A DNA stretch of 64,000 nt from Balamuthia mandrillaris (taxonomy: Eukaryota > Discosea > Longamoebia > Balamuthiidae): NCBI GenBank assembly GCA_031835245.1, contig JAVKOQ010000113.1, forward strand, positions 102,357 through 166,356, written 5' to 3'. The notes below the pieces were generated by a model that worked only from the letters and a program-made list of their open reading frames with translations, ran no database searches and had not been told where the DNA came from. The stretch's first letter is position 1, and each line of letters begins with the position of its first letter. Made by a program: the position numbers and the translations under genes. Below, piece after piece: positions 47,559 to 56,932 of the stretch.

Positions 47559-48395
47559 CTAATGATACGTGTTGTCGTGGTAGTAGTACTCCCCTCGGTT
47601 GGGTGCCCCATGGGTTCTATCCCTGTATATAACTTTGATAGCAAAGAAATACCGCGTTGTTAACTAACACATGTTGGTGATAAGAAACGATGGAAAGCAG
47701 AACCTACCGCCATCACGAATGGTGGTTCGAGGATAATTGGTATTCTCGAAAGTAACTGCCGATGTCAACAAAGAAAGTACAGCAAAAACTGGCTGTAATG
47801 CTCCACTTACGTCTAGTGTTATGATTTTTTTTGGGGGTTGGTTCATTTAAATGTTCATTTTTTGGTTATAAGCGAAAGAAAACTAAACGTACATAAGAGA
47901 CCAGTGAGAATGCCGCATAGGTGACCAAAGAAAGAAGCATTCGGTACTAATATTTGGATGAGCAGAAGCTCTACCCATGCCAACCATCTTGTCGGTACCG
48001 TGAATGGAAGAAACATTACACTATATTTGTTATTGGTGTTTTTGCGTAGGTTTAGAATGGGATAACAAGGAGGAAAGAGAGCAAGAAAGAGAGAATGAGA
48101 GAGAAAAGGAGAGCAAAGAACGAGTATGCAAAGAACAATACAACAAAAAACATACGTAGAAGTAGGGGATGGCGAATGATAGGTGGCGACCACTTTCAAA
48201 GCGAACAGCACAGCAGAGAAGCCCACCGCGCACGAATAAAATGGCCCGGCAATGCCAAAGAACTCCATGAGAAGAAAGCTCCCTCCCACCATCATCACGT
48301 TGGATAGTATAACAAACAAGACTATCATCATAGCAAAGTGCTGTTTCGTTTTTTTAAAGTGAGTAAAGAAAGCGTAGAGAGAGCGTGAGAAAGAG

Positions 48396-48434
<39 letters not shown>

Positions 48435-48804
48435 AAAGGAGGAGAGGAGGAAGTGGGTACACTACAGGAGTGCCAAAGAGGGGCTCCAACAACACCCCTT
48501 TCCACAGGAAGGAGCTCATGTTGTAGTAGAGGTGCATGTCATCCACGTGAAAGAACGAGGCCAACCAAAGCCGCTGCCACGCGCTGCCGGCCCCAAAGAG
48601 GCCCTCGGCCCACACGGCGGCGGAGCCGATGCAGACCTCCCCCAAGGAGACCTGGCGGACAAAGTAGTGAACAAAGACGTTGGCGGCGGCGAAGAAGAGG
48701 GTGCAAGGCGGTATGTTGTCCACGCCGATGCGTGCCACCTGCATGAGCAGCAGAAAAAGGCCCATCTCGGAGGAGGACCGTCCTCCTCGTCTCTGTCCAT
48801 ACAT
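47559..48804 (-). CDS. Rhomboid protease, RHBDD1-like
   Basis: Five exons (48804-48466, 48340-48156, 48020-47893, 47812-47708, 47632-47559), 276 aa. Rhomboid core: LWLASFFHVDDMHLYYNMSS, catalytic Ser in YSCAVGFSAVLFALKVV, catalytic His in ASFFGHLCGILTGLLY. The HLxGILxGLLYxxGxL segment across the exon 3/4 junction is characteristic of RHBDD1/RHBDL4, an ER rhomboid that cleaves unstable membrane proteins for ERAD. I added the last two exons because phase and this motif require them; stopping at 47855 instead would give a shorter tail. C-terminus is Tyr/His-rich (RGEYYYHDNTYH). Confidence 0.85.
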
Positions 48805-49001
48805 TTTTCTTTTTCTTTTTCTTTTTCTTCTTTTCATTTTTTTTTTGTTGGTTGGAAATAACACGTCATCGGATGACGTGGAATTTCCTTTCTTCGTTTT
48901 TTGCGGATATCAATGTCGACATTTATTTCTGCTGACATCAACTATTATTTGGCGACAATTTTTCGTGTCGTCATGATGGATGAAATCAACCGGAAGAGAC
49001 A
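48805..49001. promoter_or_regulatory. Short divergent promoter with GTCGAC and shared 15-mer
   Basis: 197 bp between the rhomboid (minus) and the CUE-domain gene (plus). Holds a GTCGAC (48915-48920, in ATGTCGACAT) and CGTGTCGTCATGATG at 48964-48978, which differs by one base from 25619-25633. Confidence 0.55.
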
Positions 49002-49240
49002 ATGGAGGAAGAGGTGTGGGTGAGGGTGTTTGCCAATAGGAAGGATGACAAAGGGGGCAACGCCGCGTTCGTGGAGTCTGCTCGCGTGGCGCTGCCGGTG
49101 GACTTTAGGGCGTTTTTGAAGGAGGCTGGTCGGCAGCTCCAGCTGACCGAAGAGCCGAAGTATGCTTTCACGATGCAAGGCGGTGAAGTGGAGTGCACTG
49201 AAGGTCGGACGTTGTTCTTGTCTTCGTTCTTCTTCTTCGT

Positions 49241-49275
<35 letters not shown>

Positions 49276-49915
49276 TCAACTTCTCTCATTCTCCATAAAA
49301 ATAGAAGTATTTCACGACGACATTCTATTTATCTCCTGTGGCGAACCGTTTGATCCTTCCGCTGCTTCTGCTTTCTCCACCATGCTCTCCACAGCAACGA
49401 ACCCAGCCAACAACAAAGCTTCTGTCGTTGTGGACCGTCAAAAGGAATACCGGAAGCACGAAGCCACCATTTTGCAGCTGCAACCTCTCTTCCCCTCCCT
49501 CGCTCTCTCCGAGCTGTTGACGGTGGTCATGCAATGCTCTGGCGACCTCGAGCGCTCCATCGACTATCTCCTTGTCTCCACCACAACGAATACCAAACAA
49601 GAAACAGAAGCAAGCATTTTACCTGAAGAGAAGGTGGTAAATAGAAGAACGGGAGAGGAGAAAGGAGAAGAAAAAGATGATGATGACGATGGAGGAGTGC
49701 AGCAAGTACAAGCGATATTACCGCAAGCAAATGTCAACCGGATTAAAGAGTTGCTTGCTGCTCACCATGGCGTAAGTGGCTTCTCTTTTTCTTCTCATGC
49801 CTATGCTTCTTTCCGTTAGTAACCGTTTCGCTTTTCTTCTTGTTTCGTGTTTGTGTTTGAACCACTGAAACAGGACGTAGATTTGGTAGTAACGCTGTTA
49901 CTGGATGACCTTTGA
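49002..49915 (+). CDS. Doublecortin/ubiquitin-like N-terminus with CUE domain
   Basis: Three exons (49002-49203, 49305-49771, 49874-49915), 236 aa. Residues 1-95 have the beta-grasp pattern of DCX/UBL domains (VWVRVFANRKDDKGG...RVALPVDFRAFLKEAGRQLQ...ILFISCGEPFDPSAA). Residues ~120-165 form a CUE-type ubiquitin-binding three-helix unit (LQLQPLFPSLALSELLTVVM, then GDLERSIDYLL). A second half-CUE ends the protein (VNRIKELLAAHHGDVDLVVT, then LLLDDL). Likely a ubiquitin adaptor. Its last codon is only 103 bp from the next gene's start. Confidence 0.75.
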
Positions 49916-50018
49916 CACACAAGAACCGAAACAAAGGTTGGAGAGAGGAACAGCATTCTTTGCTCGGATGTATAAAGGAAAACGAAGAAACGAAGAAAAA
50001 GAAAGAGAATCTAATGTC

Positions 50019-51558
50019 ATGTCGACGCGAAAAATGTCGACAGAATTGAAAAACAAGGACGACGTGAGGATGCAAGAAGAGAAGGAAGCACTTGAGGCTG
50101 GAGAGCAACGAGAATGGGAGGCAGAGGAAGCGCTCATGGACCGCGTCCTCGACCAAAAGGAAATCGGGCTGGACCTCTCCGTCTTCTCTCGCTTGACCTC
50201 CGTCTCGCCGAAGCTCGGCCGCCTGACCTCCCTCCAATATCTGTACATCATCAGCACACAGCTGAGCGCGCTGCCGCCGGAGATCGGCCGCCTCTCCAAC
50301 CTGCTTCACCTCCACCTGCACTCCAACCGCCTCTCCCAGCTTCCCGACGAGCTCTTCTCCCTGCCCAACCTCCAAAACCTCTACCTTCGCCAGAACCTCA
50401 TCCGCTCGCTGCCTTCTTCGCTCTCTCGGCTGACGTCACTCCGGAATTTGATCTTATCTAGGAATAGATTAGATCATTTGCCCCCTCAGGTCGGTTGCTT
50501 ACCTAATTTGGAGCTCCTTTACGTCGATGATAATAGGTTGAGGGAATTACCGCCAGAAATCGGGCAGCTGAGCTCCTTGAAGAGGTTGAAGCTCAACGAT
50601 AATATGTTGACGGAGGTGCCCAAGGAACTCGGCCGCTTGACCAGCCTCGTTCGTTTGTCCTTGGCCAACAACAGGTCTTCTTTTCTTTTTTATATTTGGT
50701 TTCTTCGTTGTTTCTTTCTTGCTACTTGTTTTTCGTTTGTTTCGTTCCGTGTTGTGTGTTGTTTTTGTTTTGTTTTGTTTTTTTTTTTAAAAATGTACAT
50801 TCGCTTTTTATTTCTCTTGCGTTGTCTCTGTTTCTTCGCTTTGTTGTGTGCTGCTTTCGTCCTTCTGTTTCGTCTTTCTTGTAGTTTCTTTTTGCTGAAT
50901 GCTCGTCGTTATAATAAAATTAACAATGCAAATAAATAACAGTATATCTCGTTTGCCACCAGAGCTGGGTCCCCAAATGGACGAGCTAAAGGCCTTGTGG
51001 CTTGCCAACAACCAGCTCCAAGCATTACCATATAGTCTCGTTGAATTGCTTGCGAGCACTTCTTGCTATCTCGACCTTGAGGGCAATCCTTGGGCTTCAC
51101 CTCCTTCTCCTTCTGCTTCTGCTTCATCAACTACGTCCCCACCATCTTCTTTTTTTAGAGTTTCTTCTTCGTCTGCTTCGTCGTCATCGTCTTCTTCTCA
51201 AGTTCGTTCTGCTCACTTTTTCATGACCTCATTGTTGGACTTATGTCTAACTTGCGTCTCTCGTCAACGAGCAAACGCAAAACAATCAGCAACTTCAAAA
51301 AAAGAAGAAGAACAAGAACAAGAACAAGAAGAAGAGGAGGAGGAGGAAGAAGAGGAAAGAAGAGAAGTTCTTCCGATAGAACTAGAGGAGATGATATCAT
51401 CCAACAAACGAACATGCTTCTACTGCAAACAACCTTTCTTTGGAGAAGAGAGAGTGCTTGTTCTTTACCACAACGTGCCTTTGGCAACAAAACACGTTGT
51501 GGCGGAGCGACGCTTTTGTACTCTTTCCTGTTATCGGCAGCATTCTTATTTACGTTAA
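50019..51558 (+). CDS. Leucine-rich-repeat protein with C-terminal Cys motif
   Basis: Two exons (50019-50674, 50943-51558), 423 aa; the ATG again sits in ATGTCGAC, with in-frame ATGs at 50034 and 50070. After an acidic helix, about eight plant/Shoc2-type LRRs (LPxxLGRLTSLxxLxLxxNxL) occupy ~50-270. Then a Ser-rich linker, a Glu/Gln run, and a Cys pair motif (RTCFYCKQPFFGEERVLVLY, then FCTLSCYRQH) that may bind zinc, similar to the FLZ/ClpX-type C-x2-C...C-x3-C layout. Likely a Ras-pathway-type scaffold (inference). Confidence 0.85.
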
Positions 51559-51700
51559 CGTTGGCGTCGGCTGCACGTGTATGTTTCTTCATTCTGCTCT
51601 TTTTCTTTCATTCAATGTACTTGTTTAACAAAAGTAGTTAACAACGTTGCATTTTCTTTTACAGTTTTGCTTGTTCAAACACCACATATCAAACCATCCA

Positions 51701-53081
51701 TCAGGCAAAAACACGGTGCTCAATCACCTTGATGAAGCCGCTGAGCACATGCCCAGTTACGTCCACGCGTTGCTTTGGATACTGTAACATGTGTCCAAAT
51801 CCGCCTGCTCCTCTTTTCTTCTTCGCATTCTTTCCTCCTTTTTCTGCTTTATCTTCCTTCCTTTGAACCATCAACAAGAAGTGAATGGCAATACCGCAAC
51901 TCCTTTTCCACTTTTCTTTTCTTCTTCGTTCTTCCTCTTTTTCTCTTGCTTCTTCTCCTGATGGGGAACAAAGAACAAAGTAAGCATCCGCCAGTCCTTC
52001 CAAAGCACAAGCCACTTCCACGGTTGCCATTTCGCTTGGAGCCTGCGACACGCGCTCAAAGTATCCAACCCTCTCCACGATGTGGTCAAAGAGCTTCACC
52101 ACAACTCTTTTCACTTCTTCTCTTTCTTCTTGCCCGTCTTTCAACGTAGGAAGATGTTGGAACAGCGGAGCAGAGCTTTGACTGAACCAATTAGCAAAGA
52201 AGATGAGATGGTCGGAGGGGACTTTGCCTTGCAGGAACAACGAGCTATAAAAGGGATGAGCGCGTTGCACGGAGCGGAGGTACTTTTCATCTTTGGTTGC
52301 TTCGTACGTCGCCATCAAGGCTAACATTGCTTCTCCTGAAAAAAGACCATCAGAAACGAAAAAAGAGACGAAACAATAAATGAGAAGATAGAGGAGGAAC
52401 AACCGGGATATAGAAGCACCGCACTCCCATCAGGCATCCCCTCCTCAAAGAACACTTTGTACGAGCCATCTCTTCTCTGTTGCTTCACAATTCCATTCGC
52501 TAATCCAACAGCTATCTCTCTTTCTCTTCGTCTTCGTCTCTCTCCTTCTGCTTTTCTTCTTCTCTCTCCTGTCTCTGCTTCTTCTTTGAACGTCAACAAA
52601 CTCAGAATCATAAACGCGCTATGAGCTATCGAAGCCGGTTCTCCCAATCTTTCCGCGTCAAGCTGAAGTGGCGGTTCTTCCTCTTCTTCTGCTTCTTTCC
52701 CTTGTCGTGGCTTCTCCGAAGGGACAACAAAAGAAGGGACGTAACGATCGATCCACGACCGAATCAACGGGTTGAGCTCTTGCGTTTGCAGGTAGCTGCC
52801 GAGAAGGGCAGTTTGATAGATGGCTCCGATGTCTCTTATAGGACACTGGTCACTCCTTTGTTTTGATTGAAAATTCAAATATTAAGTTCTTCTTCTTCTT
52901 TTTCTTCTTTCGTAAGTGTGTGAGAGAGAGAGAGAGCAACAAACAGTCGGCCGAGGTCATGCACGGGATCGAACTCGTAATAAAGGCGATGGGAGGAAGG
53001 GTCCACCATATCTTTGGTCCATTGCCACATCGACCAAAGGCTCACTCTTAATCGCTCTTCGGATACGAGTGGAACCTCCAT
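51701..53081 (-). CDS. Six-hairpin (alpha/alpha-barrel)-like protein
   Basis: Three exons (53081-52945, 52855-52404, 52335-51701), 407 aa; an upstream exon is possible. Helical hairpins typical of alpha/alpha-toroid enzymes: IAHSAFMILSLLTF, ANGIVKQQRRDGSYKVFF, LLYPGEAMLALMATYEATKD, then EKYLRSV, TVEVACALEGLADAYFVL. The YPGEALLALxxLYEATGD-like motif is common in bacterial six-hairpin glycosidase-like and thioredoxin-fold-associated proteins. Two Lys/Glu/Arg-rich inserts interrupt loops. Catalytic residues cannot be assigned. Confidence 0.65.
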
Positions 53082-53547
53082 CCTTTCTTGTTCTTGTTCT
53101 TCTTCTTCTTCTTCCAGGTTGCTTCGTTGGTCTCCAAACAAATATACAAAATGTAAACGGAGTTTTCACTGTTTCTTTTGTGAGATTGAATTTACTTTTC
53201 TTTCTCTTTTACAACCCGACGTAGAGAAACAACCGGTCCGTTCTGTCACGTCGTTTCGCGGCGAAAGCATTGTCCGTTGTTATGTCGGTCACTTCGTCAA
53301 GTCAACCCGCATTCTTCAAAATACACTCCACCGATATAGATTTCGTTGGATGTATATTGAAAGACATGTTTGGAATGTTTGGAATTTATGGCATGTCACG
53401 AATTTAGAATATTCTAATACCTATCATTCTCAGCGTTCCACAAATTTTTTAAATTTTTGACTCTATATTAAATGCCGACAGAGCGTTACACGAACTGTTT
53501 CAGTGTTTCTCTTGTCTTTTCTTCCTCTCTGTGTGTGTGGTAACAAA
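53082..53547. other. Divergent 466-bp spacer
   Basis: Between the six-hairpin-like gene and the lamin-tail gene. Any first exon of the former would lie here. Contains paired TGTTTGGAATG/TTTGGAATT-like AT-rich direct repeats at 53370-53400; nothing coding is supported. Confidence 0.35.
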
Positions 53548-54567
53548 ATGGCAACAACACAAGGCACGAAGAGAGCTCGTTCCGAGGAGGAGGAGGAGGA
53601 GGTGGTGGTGAGTCCGCAAACCAAGGACAAAGAAAAGGAGGAGGAAGAGCAACAGGAAGAGGGAGCGACAAAGAAGGCCAGGTCCGAGGGAGAGAAAGCT
53701 GCCGCGGCTGCTGGCGTTCGGATCATAAGCTTGGACTTGAAGGGAGACTGCGTTACCCTTCTCAATGATGGCCTCGAAGACGTTGACCTGTCCGGCTGGA
53801 TCCTCCAAAGCGTTACAGGCAACCAAAACTTTGTCTTTGAAGAGAAATTCACGCTAAAAGGTTTCTTTCTATTCACCTTTTTCTTATGAACTTTTTTGTT
53901 GTTTTGTAGTTTCACTTTTCATGTTTCAAAAAAAAAACCTGTCGAAACAAAAAAGCCGGAGGTAGCGTTACCATATGGTCCGGCGGAGCCAACGAGGCTC
54001 GTCACAACCCGCCTTCTTCCTTCTTCTGGACCAAGCGTTACATCTGGAACGACAAAGGGGACAAAGCTGTGCTCAAGAACGCCCAAGAGGAAGTGGTGGA
54101 CGAGCGAACGGAACAGCCGCCCCCAAGTCGCCAGGAGCAGGTCATCATTCAGTCGATGTTGCTGAAGGAAGAGTGTGTTGTCTTGTTGAACCATTCCTCC
54201 GAAGTTGTCGATCTTTCAGGTTCTTTCTTCGTTGTCGTATGCCGTTTTTTTTTCTCACGTTCTTTCAAAACATCAAAAAGGATGGTTCCTGAGGAGCGTC
54301 GTCGGAGACCAATACTTCCTCTTCGGAGGGCCCGATAGAGACTGTCAGTTGCAACCGGGTCAATCGGTGGCCATTTGGAGCGGTCGTCAGAGCGAGCCCC
54401 GTCACAACCCTCCCGCCTCCTTCCTCTGGACCAAGCGTTACATCTGGAACGACAAAGGGGATGCAGCTGCTATTTACAACAACAAAGGAGAGCTCGTGGA
54501 CAAGCTTTATGTTTTCCCTGAAGATGCCATTCCGGCTACTGTAGAGCCGCCTGTGCGCAAGGCTTAA
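53548..54567 (+). CDS. Protein with two tandem lamin-tail domains
   Basis: Three exons (53548-53860, 53956-54219, 54281-54567), 287 aa. An NLS-like acidic/basic start (GTKRARSEEEEEE; TKKARSEGEK) precedes LTD1 (~57-160: GVRIISLDLKGDCVTLLNDG, DVDLSGWILQSVTGNQNFVF, VTIWSGG, PPSSFFWTKRYIWNDKGD) and LTD2 (~175-270: EECVVLLNHSSEVVDLSGWF, VAIWSGRQ, the same PPASFLWTKRYIWNDKGD block). LTD is the Ig-like tail of nuclear lamins and also occurs in secreted proteins; the lack of a signal peptide and the basic N-terminus favour the nucleus. No coiled-coil rod, so not a true lamin. Confidence 0.88.
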
Positions 54568-54703
54568 GAATGGAATAGTTTTATTCCTTCGTTCATATGT
54601 TATCCCTCGAGTCTAACCCACCTTCACGCCACACTGTTGGCTGCAAACACTGCCGCATGGCCGCACTCGCTCCATCGTCATCCTGTTCCAGCTGCTGAAG
54701 CAT

Positions 54704-55771
54704 TCACCCACTTTTGAGCCACTCCAACATCTCCACGTCCCCTCGGTTTGCTACCATCTCACAGACCCAATCATCTCCCCGGCCATAATAAAGGCCGTAT
54801 CCTTTCAGTCATTGCAACACCGGCAGGTGTCCTCCCTCAGCTGCTGCCACGCAAACATTCCTTGGCCACAGCTCAAGCTGTCTGCTGTAGCTGTTAAGCG
54901 CTTCCTGTTGCTGGCAGCTGTAAATGTACTCCAGCATGGGAAGGTCTCCCCTCTCGGCTGCTGCCACGGGAGTGCACCAGTCCCAAGGGCATCCATTCGC
55001 TTTGCACCATTGCAACACCTCCAGGTGACCACCACGGGCGGCCTCCTCGCAGGCCCATTCGTCCCAGGGGCATCCTTTCTCTCGAAGCCACTGCAGCACC
55101 TCCAAGTGACCTCCTCTGGCTGCCATACAACAAGTTGCTCGTCCCCAAGGACAAACGAACTCTCCTTCCTCCTCTTCTTCTTCCTCTGTCAACAAAGAAG
55201 AAGAAGGAGAGCGAGCCCATTGAAGGACTTCCAAGTGGCCACCTTCAGCAGCCATATTACAAGTGCGAATGTCCCAAGGGCATCCTTTCTCCTCTCGCAG
55301 CCATCGCAGCACCTCCAAGTTGCCGTGGCGAGCGGCCATGGCGCAGCTGTTCTCATCCAGGGGGCAGCCGTTGGCGAGAGCCCATTGCTGGGCGGCCGGG
55401 CTGCTGCAGGCAAAGCCGATGGAGAGGCGGTGCCGAAGGCCAGCCGGGCAGCAGGCGAACCAGCGGCGACAGGCACGAGCCGCCACGGCAAGCATGCTGT
55501 CGGGAAGGTGATGAAAGATGAGGCAGAGCAACTCATCCGGAAGAGCTTCTATCCAACAGCACTCAAAGCCACTCGCCTTGATTTCACAACCATTGGCGGA
55601 GTTGGGTTGTTTTTGCTGCTGCTGCTGCTGTTTTTTGGTTGGAAGATGAAGGAAAGATGAAGCAGGTGTTGTTGTTGCTGTCTCCGCGCTGGTGTTCAAC
55701 AAGTGCAGCCCTGTTCCTTCCTGGAGGAGGTTGCTTTCCTCTTCGTCCCTCCTTCTGCGTTTCATGTTCAT
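54704..55771 (-). CDS. F-box / GCPW-repeat protein with an in-frame TGA before its last repeat
   Basis: ATG 55771. Gln-rich N-terminus, F-box (ALPDELLCLIFHHLPDSMLA, RRWFACCPAG) at ~78-115, then repeats (GCPWDIRTCNMAAEGGHLEV; GCPWDEWACEEAARGGHLEV). The frame stops at a TGA (54811-54809) exactly where the family has Trp: HLPVLQ-stop-LKGYGLYYG. The same frame continues for 34 codons with repeat-like sequence (WVCEMVANRGDVEMLEWLKS, then G) to a second TGA at 54706-54704. If the first TGA ends translation the protein is 320 aa. A TGG-to-TGA mutation, a sequence error, or readthrough (context TGACTG) would all explain it. Confidence 0.75.
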
Positions 55772-55924
55772 ATTTTTTCTGCGTTACTTCACGACGACAC
55801 GGAAGAATTTCACGACGACATGAAATTATATTTTCGGGACGACCCGGTTTCTGTCGACAAAAACTAAGAGTAAAGGAAGAAAAGAAAGAAAAGAGCAGCA
55901 GTGAACGCGGTCAAACAGGAAGCC
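55772..55924. promoter_or_regulatory. Compact divergent promoter with CACGACGACA pair and GTCGAC
   Basis: 153 bp between two divergent starts. TTCACGACGACA occurs twice (near 55788-55799 and 55809-55820) and a GTCGAC follows at 55853-55858. Confidence 0.5.
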
Positions 55925-56900
55925 ATGGCTGGGGCGGTGGCGGAAGCCACTGTGGAGCTCGTGAAGGCGCTGAAGAAAGGGAACAAAGGCCCCTGGTTCG
56001 TCCTCTCTCTCATCGACACGCTTCACCGGGGCTTAGAGGAGGAGATGGAAGCCAAAGCCAAAGCCAAAGCTTCGGAAGGAGATGGAAATCATCCGAACCA
56101 CAGCGACGACGACGACGACGATGAGGAAGGCGGTGAAGGAGCTCCACAACGACAGCAACGGGAGACGGACCACAGGAAAAAGAACAAGAAGAAACACAAA
56201 CAAAAGAAAAAGAGGAAAGGCGGCATCAGCAGCAAGTGGCAGCGCCTCTTGGAGAACGGGAAGGATGAGGAGAGCGGCAACACTTTGCTGCATTTCCTTT
56301 GCCTGGCGGCCCAGTTTGGGGATAGGGAGAGGGCCACCTGCGTTGAGCGACTGTTGTTGCTGTCGGTTGACAACAACCACAATTCCGGTTTGTTACTTTT
56401 CTTTCTTTCTTGTCGCTTCTCTCTTTCCTGTAGTTTTTTTCTCTCTTTCTTGTCATAAGTTCTTGTTCTTCTTCTTCTTGTTCTTCTTCTTCTTGTTCTT
56501 CTTCTTCTTGCTCTTCTTGCTCTGCTTGTTCTTCTTCTTCTTCTTCTTCTTCTTCTTCTTCTTTTTCTTCTGTTGTCTTTCTTTCTTGTCGTTTCTTGTC
56601 GTTTCTTTCTTTCTTTCTTGTCGTTTCTTTCTTTCTTTCTTGCTTGCTTGCTTGTCGTTTCCTCTTCTTTTCATTTTGGCGGTTCCGTCACACTCGCTTT
56701 TGGTGTTCTGCTTTGTGTTTTGCTTATGACAAACAAAAAAAAAGATGTATTGCCGAAAGTGTTGCGAGATCTCCCGCAGCAACTACATGCAAGGAATAAG
56801 CGAGATGAGAGCCCAATCTCCGCTGTTGTCGCTCGGGGAGACTTGGCTACGCTTCGGGTCATTCTTCTTTATTTACCAAAGGTTCTTTCTGTCTTCTTTA

Positions 56901-56932
<32 letters not shown>

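Noticed and set aside
47394-47663. Plus-strand 89-codon frame
   Set aside because: Begins at GTG, has no ATG, and overlaps the rhomboid terminal exon on the other strand.
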